From Thermosaccharophagus gerlachensis (GTDB taxonomy: Bacteria; Armatimonadota; Fervidibacteria; Fervidibacterales; Thermosaccharophagaceae), in contig JBGOEV010000008.1 in assembly GCA_041538025.1 (NCBI GenBank), positions 1 to 64,000 on the forward strand: 64,000 nt of DNA. The letters are read 5' to 3'. Position 1 is the stretch's first letter, and every line of letters starts with the position of its first letter. The translations under genes and the position numbers were made by a program. The notes beneath the pieces are model-generated. The model made no database searches. It saw only the letters and a program-made list of their open reading frames with translations, and was not told where the DNA came from. Shown here piece by piece: positions 27,846-36,462 of the stretch.

Positions 27846-28012
27846 CTGTATCACCTCCTGCAGATATGGTTCAGTTACAATTTTATCGCACACCCTATGG
27901 GGTGTGGCTTTGTCCGAGCTTGACAAATGGTTCAACACATGGCATCAGTTAATCGGCAGCGATAGAGAAAGAGGCAATTCTATGAAAACCACCGCAGTGT
28001 GAGGTGATAATC

Positions 28013-29341
28013 ATGAGTAACACTCAATCAAGGCGTGAATTCATTGAAAAGGTTTTAAGCGTGAGCATTATCGGGCTGTCAGCAAAGCAATACCATTCAC
28101 ATGGTAAAGTTATAAGCCCAAATGAACGCATACACATCGGCTTGATAGGGTGCGGTGGGAGAGGCAGAGCTATCTTAAACGAGTGCGCAAAATACCCAGA
28201 TGTAGTTGTGACAGGTGCATGCGATGTCTGGAAGGAAAGGCTTAATGCCACTGTTGCTCAGTTTAAAGAGACATGCAAACCTTACGACGACTTTCGTGAG
28301 ATGCTTTCGCAAAAAGACATTGATGCAGTTATAATTGCGACACCACCACACTGGCATGCGCTTCAAGCCATTGCTGCATGTGAAGCTCGCAAAGACTTTT
28401 ACATTGAGAAACCAATGACTCTGCATCTTGCTGAAAGCCTCGCTGTCAGAAATGCTGTCAAGCGTTATGGCGTAATCACACAGGTTGGAACGCAAATCCA
28501 TTCAACTGAAAACTACATCCGCGTTGTTGAGATAATTCGTTCGGGCATACTTGGCGATATAGGCATGGTGAAAACATTCCATGTGCTCAATCAGGGCAAG
28601 GAAGGGATAGGGAAGCATGAGCAGGTTAAGCCTCCAGAGGGCTTAAACTGGGATATGTGGTGTGGACCTGCGCCACTTCGTCCATACCACCCAATGCTTG
28701 CTGCAAGCTCATACCATCATTGCTCATGGATTGATTACAGTGGTGGTTGGACTGCAGGCATGGCACCGCATATCATTGACCTGCCTATATGGGCACTTGA
28801 GCTTGAATACCCGACACTCACAACCTCGGTTGGCGGGAGGTTCATTATCCAAGATGATGGTGATGCATATGACCACCACTACGTTCTATGGCGCTATGAG
28901 AAGCTCATCATGACATGGTGGACTTCAATGACGAACAGCTATGGGTTTGATTTCCATGGTGAGCCAGTTATAAGGCGTAGGCTCGGAATATACTTCCATG
29001 GCACTAACGGGACACTCTTCGCCGACTATGGTTCGTTCAAGATTGTCCCTGAAGGCGATAGGATGAAGGATGCACAGTTGCCACCTAAGGATTTGCCACG
29101 CCCTCAAAGCCACGTGCGAGAGTGGCTCGATTGCATAAAGGAAAGAAGACAACCAAACTGCAGTGTTCTATATCATGTTAAGGTTGATGTGCCAATCGTT
29201 TTAAGTTTGCTCTCGCTGAAGCTTGGGAGGGCAATAAAGTTTGATCCGAAGACCGAGAGCATCGTTGATGATAAAGAAGCTGTAAAGCTTTCTATACCTG
29301 AATACCGCCACCCATGGAAATTCCCAACTCAATACCTGTGA
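28013..29341 (+). CDS. Gfo/Idh/MocA-family oxidoreductase
   Basis: A 442-residue NAD(P)-binding oxidoreductase related to the one at 6518, with the same ATPPHWHALQ and IEKPMTL motifs and the GPAPLRPYHP segment. The N-terminus SRREFIEKVLSVSIIGLS has a twin-arginine pair but a weak hydrophobic core, so export is less certain. The Rossmann loop is GLIGCGGRGRAIL near residue 44. ATG 28013 follows GAGGTGAT by four bases; GTG 28004 lies inside that ribosome site. The substrate is unknown, probably a sugar or glycoside. Confidence 0.88.
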   Translation: MSNTQSRREFIEKVLSVSIIGLSAKQYHSHGKVISPNERIHIGLIGCGGRGRAILNECAKYPDVVVTGACDVWKERLNATVAQFKETCKPYDDFREMLSQKDIDAVIIATPPHWHALQAIAACEARKDFYIEKPMTLHLAESLAVRNAVKRYGVITQVGTQIHSTENYIRVVEIIRSGILGDIGMVKTFHVLNQGKEGIGKHEQVKPPEGLNWDMWCGPAPLRPYHPMLAASSYHHCSWIDYSGGWTAGMAPHIIDLPIWALELEYPTLTTSVGGRFIIQDDGDAYDHHYVLWRYEKLIMTWWTSMTNSYGFDFHGEPVIRRRLGIYFHGTNGTLFADYGSFKIVPEGDRMKDAQLPPKDLPRPQSHVREWLDCIKERRQPNCSVLYHVKVDVPIVLSLLSLKLGRAIKFDPKTESIVDDKEAVKLSIPEYRHPWKFPTQYL

Positions 29342-29421
29342 TGGTTACTTGGGACAAGACACTTATTCCGCTACCTTGCAACAAGATATAACCATGCACT
29401 GTTGTTGGTTTATTCAAAACT

Positions 29422-29460
29422 AAAGCAGGTCCACCACTGCTTCCGTGGTGAACCTGCTTT
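29422..29460 (-). terminator. Hairpin terminator for the Flp pilin gene
   Basis: AAAGCAGGT-C-CACCAC (29422-29437) pairs with GTGGTG-A-ACCTGCTTT (29445-29460) across a seven-base loop, giving 15 pairs with one mismatch. On the minus strand the stem runs into TTTAGTTTTGAAT, a T-rich exit. It begins 12 bases after the pilin stop codon. Confidence 0.82.
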
Positions 29461-29472
29461 GAGAGGGTAAAA

Positions 29473-29634
29473 TTAGACTGTCCTAATTGAGTTGTTAACT
29501 GTGACGAAGAGGTTACGGACGCGCTCGCCGAGGAGCGTCAAAATGGCGATGCAGACGAGCGCGATGAGGCTCACAAGCAAACCATACTCCAAGAGGGTCT
29601 GTCCACCCTCCTCATGAAGAAGCCTCTTCATCAT
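29473..29634 (-). CDS. Flp/Fap-type class IVb pilin (53 residues)
   Basis: A short gene that length filters miss. The product starts MMKRLLHEEGGQTLLEYGLL and continues as one hydrophobic helix (VSLIALVCIAILTLLGERVRN), ending VNNSIRTV. The G-Q-T-L-L-E-Y-G-L-L block matches the Flp prepilin processing site, in which a prepilin peptidase cuts after Gly and Glu sits at +5. Flp pilins build thin adhesive tad-type pili. AAGGAGGTG lies seven bases before ATG 29634, an own promoter lies upstream and a hairpin lies downstream, so this is a single-gene transcript. The tad assembly genes are not in the window. Confidence 0.93.
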   Translation of the reverse strand: MMKRLLHEEGGQTLLEYGLLVSLIALVCIAILTLLGERVRNLFVTVNNSIRTV

Positions 29635-29680
29635 CTCTTTTCACCTCCTTCCAAAGGATAGGTTTGATGTTGCAATTTAT

Positions 29681-29709
29681 ATTATAGCCAAGTTGAGGTG
29701 AAAACGCAA
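29681..29709 (-). promoter_or_regulatory. Promoter of the Flp pilin gene
   Basis: Read on the minus strand, TTGCGT (29704-29709) is separated by 17 bases from a perfect TATAAT (29681-29686). Transcription would begin near 29674, about 40 bases before the pilin start at 29634. It lies between the YqgF-like gene end and the pilin. Confidence 0.7.
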
Positions 29710-29718
29710 GTGCCAAAT

Positions 29719-30147
29719 TCAACTCAGGTTGTTTTCTCTGTCCTGCAACAGACTTAGATAGCGCTCGGCAAGGACTATAGCAGCGTAGTGGTCATATGGT
29801 TCTGGTGGTGTCTGAAGCGAAACAGGTATGAGGCGCCTCCATCCTTTCGGTGGATGTTCCTTGAAATATCTCTGTCTCGCCTCAAGCGTTGAGAAACGCT
29901 CATCAACTTTTAGCACCGACACACTCAAATTGGCTTTGAGCAAACTTTCAACGACAACCTTTGATCCAGTGCTCCCACCAACCAAAATGAAATCCACTTT
30001 AAACATCTTTACGAGCTCGGAGACACAATTCACCACTTCGTTTGTTTGGACGATCCCTGCCCACAGGACACCGCTTTTCTCGCCAACCACTGCCACACCA
30101 CACTTTGAACTTCCCGGATCTATGCTTAATGCTATGCGCTCTTTCAT
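29719..30147 (-). CDS. YqgF/RuvX-like RNase H-fold nuclease
   Basis: A 142-residue RNase H-fold protein. The first strand carries the catalytic Asp (ALSIDPGSSKCGVAVV, Asp9). A glycine strand (FILVGGSTGS) and the DERFSTLEARQRYFKEHPPKGWRRLIPVSLQTPPEPYDHYAAIVLAERYL region follow. The latter matches the cyanobacterial-type YqgF branch better than E. coli RuvX. Members are linked to pre-16S rRNA processing or Holliday-junction resolution; which applies here is unknown. It lies 35 bases downstream of the WecG-like gene. Confidence 0.82.
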   Translation of the reverse strand: MKERIALSIDPGSSKCGVAVVGEKSGVLWAGIVQTNEVVNCVSELVKMFKVDFILVGGSTGSKVVVESLLKANLSVSVLKVDERFSTLEARQRYFKEHPPKGWRRLIPVSLQTPPEPYDHYAAIVLAERYLSLLQDRENNLS

Positions 30148-30182
30148 TACTTCGTTCTCTCCCTGCGACCACTATGGGAGCT

Positions 30183-32030
30183 TCATCGCATAGCTCTTAC
30201 CACAGACCTTGCAACCCAAAGTAGCAATTTTGGTATTGCGATGAGACGCTTAAACCTGTGTGGCTCCTTTATCGCCCTATATAGCCATTCCATGCAAATA
30301 TGCTGAACCCACCTTGGTGCACGCTTTACAACACCGGCATAAACATCAAAGCTCCCGCCAACCCCTATGCATACAGGGACATTAAGGTCATGCAAGTGCT
30401 TTGCTATCCATTTTTCCTGCTTCGGAATCCCCATAGCGACAAAAAGGATGTGTGGTTTACTTTGTCGGATGAGCTGGACTACCTTTTCTTCCTCAGCCTC
30501 GCTGAAGTAGCCATGATGTGTCCCAACGATTTTTAAACCACGATGTTTTTCAGAAAGCCTTTTCGCTGCCAACTCGGCGACACCTTCTTTAGCACCAAGT
30601 AGAAATACACGGTAGCCATTTGCAGCAGCCATTGCACAAAGCTTGTCCATCAGTTCAACACCGCAGATGCGTTGTGCCAAGCTGTAGCCTAAAAGACGCG
30701 CAGCTATGACTACTCCAATCCCGTCAGGTGTGACAAGTGAGGCGTTCTTAAGGATGTGCTTAAACTCATCATCTTCCTGAGCACGCACGAGCGCCGATGT
30801 GTCAGCCGTTACAATGATGTTCGGTCTCCCACTGGATATGAGTTGCTCAATGTGCTTGAGCGTCTCATCCCAATCAAGGGTGCTAATTGGTATCCCAAGG
30901 AGCTCAATGAAGGTTTCCCTTGGTCGTGATTTCTGGGAGAGCAGTCTCGTTGAAACATAAACGAGCATGACAGCAAAAGAAGCAAGCGAAGCCAAGATGA
31001 TCAACTTGAGGATAAAGTAAATCTGCACAAGCGCCACAAGAGCTATTGCAATAAGACAGAGGTAAGAGTTGGCGAGTATAAGGACAAACCAAAGCCTCCT
31101 CTCAGCGAGCCCTTCTGATGCAAGCAGTTCAAACAAGCTTATGCGCCTCTTGAGTTGTTTGCCTGAAGCCACCTCGCACAGAGCGCATGTAGCCTCAACA
31201 ACGGGTATTCCAAGGACGAGCATAGGGACAACCACAAGCAACATAGCAGTATTCTTGAGCGCTCCAGAAACGCTTATAGCACTTGTTAGCACACCAATGG
31301 AGCTTGATGCTGCAAATGTTATGAAATCTTGCCCAGCTATCATTGCCCATGGTAGCATACCTAAACATGCACCGAAAGTAGTGCCAGATAATACTACCGA
31401 GACCTGTGATGTGCGCTGTGGCAACATCAAAGCAGCAAAAGCAAGCGTGAGCGACGAGAGAGCACCAATACCAAGCGAAAGACACCAAACTCGCGCTGTC
31501 ATCTGGAAGGCTACTATGAGCAGTGTCATCCAAAACGTTGTTATTGGAACTGCAAGGAAGCCAAGGTTTACAAACGTCGTCGTGAAAGGCATCTTAATGG
31601 TATCAAAGGCGATGCCATGCAAAACCATAATGAAAGCACATACCGCTGCAATGAGAATGCGAAGCATAAGCACTGTGTTCTTTTTCGCCCTTCTTGAAAG
31701 AGCAAGCACAGCCCACCCACCAATCATCGCTATAAGCAAAGAAACAGCGCATCCGATGAACATCCTGTAAACATGCTTTTGACCGAACGAAAGATAAATG
31801 TAGCTCGCCACAAAGACTGGGATAGCAAGTGAGGAAGAGACTGCGAGATCACCACAAAACGATTTGAGCCAGTTTGGCTTCTTGTATTCGGGCAGATGAG
31901 AGATGGTGTATATTAAACCACCAAATAGCATCGCTAACACGAATGCCATCGCTCCAATGAGGAAAGCAAATTGCTTTGCCTCATTCAGCACTGCTTGAGA
32001 AAGCTCGCAAGGAGCCATTTCCTTACTCAC
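30183..32030 (-). CDS. WecG/TagA/CpsF glycosyltransferase fused to a degenerate WecA/MraY-like membrane domain
   Basis: A 615-residue fusion. Residues about 375-600 are a complete WecG/TagA domain (GT26): ELLGIPISTLDWDETLKHI, VTADTSALVRAQEDDEF, ASLVTPDGIGVVIAARLLG, FLLGAKEGVAELAAKRL, GYFSEAEEEKVVQLI, FVAMGIPKQEKWI. Such enzymes add N-acetylmannosaminuronate or similar sugars to a polyprenyl-PP-sugar. Residues about 20-350 form some ten membrane helices laid out like WecA/MraY (ITTFWMTLLIVAF, FGACLGMLPWAM, VPMLVLGIPVVEATCAL). The Asp-rich and HxxHH catalytic motifs of that family are not present. The fusion probably places the transferase at the membrane near its lipid substrate. It starts 16 bases after ahcY ends. 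Confidence 0.85.
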   Translation of the reverse strand: MSKEMAPCELSQAVLNEAKQFAFLIGAMAFVLAMLFGGLIYTISHLPEYKKPNWLKSFCGDLAVSSSLAIPVFVASYIYLSFGQKHVYRMFIGCAVSLLIAMIGGWAVLALSRRAKKNTVLMLRILIAAVCAFIMVLHGIAFDTIKMPFTTTFVNLGFLAVPITTFWMTLLIVAFQMTARVWCLSLGIGALSSLTLAFAALMLPQRTSQVSVVLSGTTFGACLGMLPWAMIAGQDFITFAASSSIGVLTSAISVSGALKNTAMLLVVVPMLVLGIPVVEATCALCEVASGKQLKRRISLFELLASEGLAERRLWFVLILANSYLCLIAIALVALVQIYFILKLIILASLASFAVMLVYVSTRLLSQKSRPRETFIELLGIPISTLDWDETLKHIEQLISSGRPNIIVTADTSALVRAQEDDEFKHILKNASLVTPDGIGVVIAARLLGYSLAQRICGVELMDKLCAMAAANGYRVFLLGAKEGVAELAAKRLSEKHRGLKIVGTHHGYFSEAEEEKVVQLIRQSKPHILFVAMGIPKQEKWIAKHLHDLNVPVCIGVGGSFDVYAGVVKRAPRWVQHICMEWLYRAIKEPHRFKRLIAIPKLLLWVARSVVRAMR

Positions 32031-32046
32031 AACCCTTTGAGCAATG

Positions 32047-33303
32047 CTAAGTGCCCATCTCCCAAGAGCTCAAATACCTGCGTTGTTCATCTGTCAACTC
32101 ATCAATTTCTATCCCCATGCTCCTGAGTTTGAGCATAGCCACCTGCTCGTCAATTTCCTTCGGGACTGGGTAGACTTGTTTTTCCAAGCTCTTGCCATGC
32201 TTGATGATATACTCAACGCATAACGCTTGATTTGAGAAGCTCATATCCATCACTGCAGCTGGGTGACCTTCAGCTGCAGATAAGTTAACGAGTCTGCCCT
32301 CAGCGAGCAGGTATAGGCGTCTTCCATCCCGAAGTTTATACTCCTCAAGGAAGGGGCGCAAACGCCTTTTGCTAACAGCTGCCCTTTCAAGAGCTGGAAG
32401 CGATATCTCAACATTGAAATGACCAGAGTTGCACAATATTGCACCATCCTTCATCAGCTCAATGTGCTCATCTCGTATGACATTTATGTTTCCTGTGGCA
32501 GTGATGAATATCTCACCGCGCTTTGCAGCTTCTTTCATTGGCATGACTGTGAACCCATCCATAACCGCTTCAAGTGCTCTAAGTGGATTTACTTCAGTCA
32601 CAATGACATTTGCTCCCATTCCTCTCGCACGCATCGCTATGCCACGCCCACACCAGCCATATCCAGCCACAACAACTGTAGCACCAGAGAGCAGTATGTT
32701 TGTTGCCCTCAGTATACCATCAATTGTGCTCTGACCTGTGCCGTAGCGGTTGTCAAATAGATACTTCGTATGGGCATCGTTCACAGCGATTATGGGATAC
32801 GCAAGGATGCCCTCCCTTGCCATACTGCGCAACCTTATCACACCAGTGGTTGTCTCCTCTGTTCCAGCTATGATGTTTCCCAACAGCTCTCTTCTTTCGG
32901 AGTGTAAAGTTGAGACAAGATCTGCACCGTCATCCATCGTTATATTCGGCTCTGTATCAAGGACTGCATGAACATGCCTGTAGTATGTATCTCTATCTTC
33001 CCCTTTGATGGCGAAGACAGGTATTTCAAAAACCTTCACGAGTGCAGCAGCAACCGCATCTTGAGTGCTCAAAGGGTTTGATGCACAGAGCGCTATATGG
33101 GCACCACCTGCTTTCAATGTGCGAACAAGGTTCGCCGTCTCGGTCGTCACGTGCAAGCAAGCACCTATGCGCACACCTTCAAGTGGCTTCTCTTGTTCAA
33201 AGCGCTCCTTTATGATGCGAAGGACTGGCATCTGCCTCTCAGCCCACTCAATAGCGAGCAAACCATCTTCTGCCAAGCTCAAGTCTTTCACTTCATATTT
33301 CAC
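32047..33303 (-). CDS. ahcY: S-adenosylhomocysteinase
   Basis: Hydrolyses S-adenosylhomocysteine to adenosine and homocysteine using tightly bound NAD. Typical segments are ACLHVTTETANLVRTLKAGGA, NITMDDGADLVSTLH, GTEETTTGVIRLRSM, the substrate loop AVNDAHTKYLFDNRYGTGQSTIDGI, the NAD-binding VVAGYGWCGRGIA and NSGHFNVEI, and the C-terminal LAEGRLVNLSAAEGHPAAVMDMSFSNQA. At 418 residues it is of the shorter form that lacks the roughly 40-residue insertion of many eukaryotic and proteobacterial enzymes. The start is supported by GGAGGTGAACAG upstream. Confidence 0.97.
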   Translation of the reverse strand: MKYEVKDLSLAEDGLLAIEWAERQMPVLRIIKERFEQEKPLEGVRIGACLHVTTETANLVRTLKAGGAHIALCASNPLSTQDAVAAALVKVFEIPVFAIKGEDRDTYYRHVHAVLDTEPNITMDDGADLVSTLHSERRELLGNIIAGTEETTTGVIRLRSMAREGILAYPIIAVNDAHTKYLFDNRYGTGQSTIDGILRATNILLSGATVVVAGYGWCGRGIAMRARGMGANVIVTEVNPLRALEAVMDGFTVMPMKEAAKRGEIFITATGNINVIRDEHIELMKDGAILCNSGHFNVEISLPALERAAVSKRRLRPFLEEYKLRDGRRLYLLAEGRLVNLSAAEGHPAAVMDMSFSNQALCVEYIIKHGKSLEKQVYPVPKEIDEQVAMLKLRSMGIEIDELTDEQRRYLSSWEMGT

Positions 33304-33309
33304 GACTGT

Positions 33310-34806
33310 TCACCTCCCAATCTTCCATGTGGGTATTGGTGCGCCATCAATCCGCCACTCATGCTTTAACTCAATGCTACCACCACTGACATTGTATAAG
33401 TGGCTATACGCTTCGTAGTGGAACGGTTTATTCGGTTGTGGCATACCCCTTGTTGCTATGAAGTAACGCACACCTTTATCACGAATGTAATCAATGAACC
33501 TACCATGCAAAAGGTATTCCTGATACTCATAGCTGTTGATAAGCCCATCAAGGTTGATGACACGCCTTTGAGAGAAGTAACCGATGATGCCAGCATCTTC
33601 AGCGATGCAAACTGCATCAGGTTCTGTGTTCGCCTTGAGCCACATAGCCTGCTTGTATAGCGTCCGCAAACCAGCATGACGAGATGGCAGAAACAGTTTG
33701 CTCATAGCAATCGCAACCAGCAAAGCACACAGCACTACTATGCACGCATCCAGCAAATGACTTCTCTGGAGAAGCGAAAGAAGCAAGGGGATGTTTAAAG
33801 AAGCTATAGCGAGTGGCAACGCGAAATACCACGGGAAGACACCCCAGTCTTGAAGGAAAGCCGAATAGCACGCATGCAAGAGAACATACAAATTGAAGGT
33901 GAGCAATGGTAAATGTAAGCCCTTGAACTTTACTTTCACAGCACCATACATGATCATGTAGGCGATTGAGAGGACAAGCGGTATAGCCATCCTTACAAGG
34001 ACTGGCTTTATCAGAAGATGCCTTGGGATGAAGACAACATTTGGGAATGCACTCTTCAGTGCACCGCTTATTGGCATCAAGTGCCCAAAGTGAACGTAAT
34101 TCCAAATCAGGTATGGCACGAGCAAGACAGCGTAAGCGACGGTCACGGTTAAAAGCTTGGCGATGCTTAACCGATTTCTCTGAAACACAAGGACAGCAAT
34201 GTAAGAGATGAAGATGAAAACTGAATCGAGCCTTGAAAGAGTTACCAGCGAGAGTAGCAAGGCAAAAAGGACATCGTCAATGCTTACTTTTTGCGATTCA
34301 AAGACGATGTGCCTGCTTACGGAGAACCTTACGGCAAGCAAGGAGAGCAAAACCAGCAAGTGGCTTTCAAGCGCATAAAATCCAGCAAGCCCAACAAAAG
34401 CATAAACCAGCATCGGCGCAATTATTGAAAGTGGCTTTGATACAAATCGCTTCATCACATCAAACGAAAGCCACATTGAAAGCGAAAGCATTATGACTTG
34501 AAGCGTTAAAACGATACGCAACGGCTCTTCAACACCGCCAACCAAGCTGTAAATTGGAATGAGGATGAGCATCCAAAGAGGATGGTAGCCATTTGTGAAA
34601 TTGATACGGTCAAATGTTGAACCATACCCACGAGCGATGTTGAGGGCAGTGTTGAGGTAATAGTAAGCGTCGTCTGGCGTGAACCGCTCTATCACATAAG
34701 GGATCGGCTTCCACATTGAAACAAGCAATGGTAGGCACAGGAAAACAATCAGCAGAATACAGAGAGATGTTAAACTGGCTTGTTCTGATGCGCTGTTCTT
34801 TTCCAT
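33310..34806 (-). CDS. Multispanning membrane glycosyltransferase-like protein (GT39/GT83-like)
   Basis: A 498-residue protein with about ten or more membrane helices. The first external loop holds FTPDDAYYYLNTALNIARGYGSTFDRINFTNGYHPLW. Its acidic pair (DD) followed by aromatic and YHP residues is the layout of C-type glycosyltransferases that use polyprenyl-phosphate sugars (ArnT/PMT relatives). The C-terminal soluble part has VCIAEDAGIIGYFSQRRVINLDGLIN, common in this superfamily. The donor and acceptor are unknown. It is packed between the acyl-CoA ligase and ahcY on the same strand, 23 and 6 bases away, so the three are likely co-transcribed. Confidence 0.8.
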   Translation of the reverse strand: MEKNSASEQASLTSLCILLIVFLCLPLLVSMWKPIPYVIERFTPDDAYYYLNTALNIARGYGSTFDRINFTNGYHPLWMLILIPIYSLVGGVEEPLRIVLTLQVIMLSLSMWLSFDVMKRFVSKPLSIIAPMLVYAFVGLAGFYALESHLLVLLSLLAVRFSVSRHIVFESQKVSIDDVLFALLLSLVTLSRLDSVFIFISYIAVLVFQRNRLSIAKLLTVTVAYAVLLVPYLIWNYVHFGHLMPISGALKSAFPNVVFIPRHLLIKPVLVRMAIPLVLSIAYMIMYGAVKVKFKGLHLPLLTFNLYVLLHACYSAFLQDWGVFPWYFALPLAIASLNIPLLLSLLQRSHLLDACIVVLCALLVAIAMSKLFLPSRHAGLRTLYKQAMWLKANTEPDAVCIAEDAGIIGYFSQRRVINLDGLINSYEYQEYLLHGRFIDYIRDKGVRYFIATRGMPQPNKPFHYEAYSHLYNVSGGSIELKHEWRIDGAPIPTWKIGR

Positions 34807-34829
34807 CTCCGTTTGCTGAGCAAGCCCCC

Positions 34830-36362
34830 TCAGATAAGCTTATGCTTGATCACTTTGCCAGCAGGGTTTCGTGGCAGTTGTTCTCTGAACTCAACTATGT
34901 GCGGCACTTTGTAGCTTGGAAGTATGGATGCACAGTGCTTTTTTATATCTGCTTCTGTGAGCCTCACCCCAGGCTTCGTGACAACGACAGCTTTTATCAA
35001 CTCCCCAAGGTATGACAGTGCACCTTTAGCTGGGACTCCTACAACTGCTACATCCATGACACCATCATGTGACAATATAGCGTTCTCAACCTCAAGGGCG
35101 TATACATTCTCACCAGCAACGATTATCATGTCTTTCTTTCGCCCTTTCAGGTAGACATAACCATCTTCATCTATGCAAGCCAAATCACCCGTCTTGAACC
35201 AGTCACCTAACATTGCCTCACGCATTAGTTCGGGTTGATTCCAATAGCCTTTAACAACATTGTGCTTGTGGAAACAAAGCTCGCCAACCTCACCAACTTG
35301 CACGTCGTTACCGTTTTCATCAATGATGCGCTGCCACACTTCTGGTAGGACTTTGCCTATTGATTCAGGGCGTGTCAAAGCGTCCTTGTTTGGCAAGACA
35401 TGAGTCATTGATATCGTCTCTGTCAAGCCAAAGAAGTTATGAAGCCACACCCATGGGAATTTCTCCCTCAGCCTCCTTATCGTTTGAGGTGGCATTGGAG
35501 CACCAGCATAAGCAATTAACCTTAGGCTTGTAAGGTCATGCTTCTCAAGCTCTCTGTATGTGGTGAGGAAGTAGAAGAGAGTGGGGACACCAAAAAATGT
35601 TGTGCACCTGTGCCTCTCAATAAGCTCAACTATCTCTGGTATCTCAGGGCGCGGTGCTATGACAACTGTGCTACCAAGGTATGCAGAAGCAGGGAGCATA
35701 CTGTAAAGCGCAGTAGCATGAAACATTGGCACAACAAGTAAATGAACATCTTCATGACGCCAACTGTGCGCTATTATCGCCATGCGTATGTTGAAGAGTA
35801 TGTTGCTGTGTGTAACCATTGCACCTTTAGGGCGCCCAGTAGTCCCAGATGTGTGCATGATAATAACAAGCTGCTCAGGGTCAATCTCTGTGTAAGTTGG
35901 CTCACCTTCATAGTTGAGCAATTCTTCGAAGTTGACTGCATCAGTTTCTTCAAAGCCGATTGTAACAAGCTTTGGTGCTTTCCTCATGTTGCTCACAGCT
36001 TTGAGTGCTGTATCCTTTACACTTGCGTGGATGCAGAAAACGAGTGGGTCTATATTTTCAAGCATGAAAAGCATGTCATCGCTCGTCAGACGAGTGTTCA
36101 CTGGGACGACAACGCCTCCACCCTTGACTATGCCCCAGTAAAGCAAAAAGAACTCAAGGCAGTTTGGGGCACATATAGCTATGCGATCTTCAGAGCCCAT
36201 ACCAAAACGCCTCTGCAAATATGCGCATATCCTGTCTGTGACTTCATCAACCTGAGCGAACGAGTATTCACGACCATGCCAAATGACGCATGTCTTCCTC
36301 GGGAAGTTACGCATGTTGTTGACCCAAAGGTCTCTCACATTTTTAAGCGCAATACCGTCCAT
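34830..36362 (-). CDS. Acyl-CoA synthetase (AMP-forming, long/medium-chain type)
   Basis: An adenylate-forming enzyme of 510 residues that activates a carboxylic acid with ATP and loads it on CoA. The P-loop-like motif is LVIIMHTSGTTGRPKGAMVTHSN (about residues 168-190). Core motifs are YAGAPMPPQTIRRL, HNFFGLTET, WFKTGDLACIDEDGYVYLKGRKKDMIIVAGENVYALEVENAI, and the catalytic lysine region PRNPAGKVIKHKL at the C-terminus. The acid (fatty, aryl or other) cannot be assigned. The start ATG follows GGAGAGGTGA. It is divergent from the Wzt-like ABC gene. Confidence 0.93.
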   Translation of the reverse strand: MDGIALKNVRDLWVNNMRNFPRKTCVIWHGREYSFAQVDEVTDRICAYLQRRFGMGSEDRIAICAPNCLEFFLLYWGIVKGGGVVVPVNTRLTSDDMLFMLENIDPLVFCIHASVKDTALKAVSNMRKAPKLVTIGFEETDAVNFEELLNYEGEPTYTEIDPEQLVIIMHTSGTTGRPKGAMVTHSNILFNIRMAIIAHSWRHEDVHLLVVPMFHATALYSMLPASAYLGSTVVIAPRPEIPEIVELIERHRCTTFFGVPTLFYFLTTYRELEKHDLTSLRLIAYAGAPMPPQTIRRLREKFPWVWLHNFFGLTETISMTHVLPNKDALTRPESIGKVLPEVWQRIIDENGNDVQVGEVGELCFHKHNVVKGYWNQPELMREAMLGDWFKTGDLACIDEDGYVYLKGRKKDMIIVAGENVYALEVENAILSHDGVMDVAVVGVPAKGALSYLGELIKAVVVTKPGVRLTEADIKKHCASILPSYKVPHIVEFREQLPRNPAGKVIKHKLI

Positions 36363-36390
36363 TCAAATCACCTCTCCGCCAAGTTATAAT
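36362..36390 (+). promoter_or_regulatory. Candidate promoter of the Wzt-like ABC gene
   Basis: TTCAAA (36362-36367) and a perfect TATAAT (36385-36390) are separated by 17 bases. The -10 lies in the roughly 100-base divergent region; transcription would start near 36397, some 65 bases before the preferred start of the ATPase. It overlaps the ribosome site of the divergent acyl-CoA ligase. Confidence 0.45.
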
Positions 36391-36462
36391 CCCAACATTG
36401 GTATGATGCCACTTTGGAGCAATAAGCGTATGCCGTTTAAAAATGCCGAGGCGGTGAGCACA

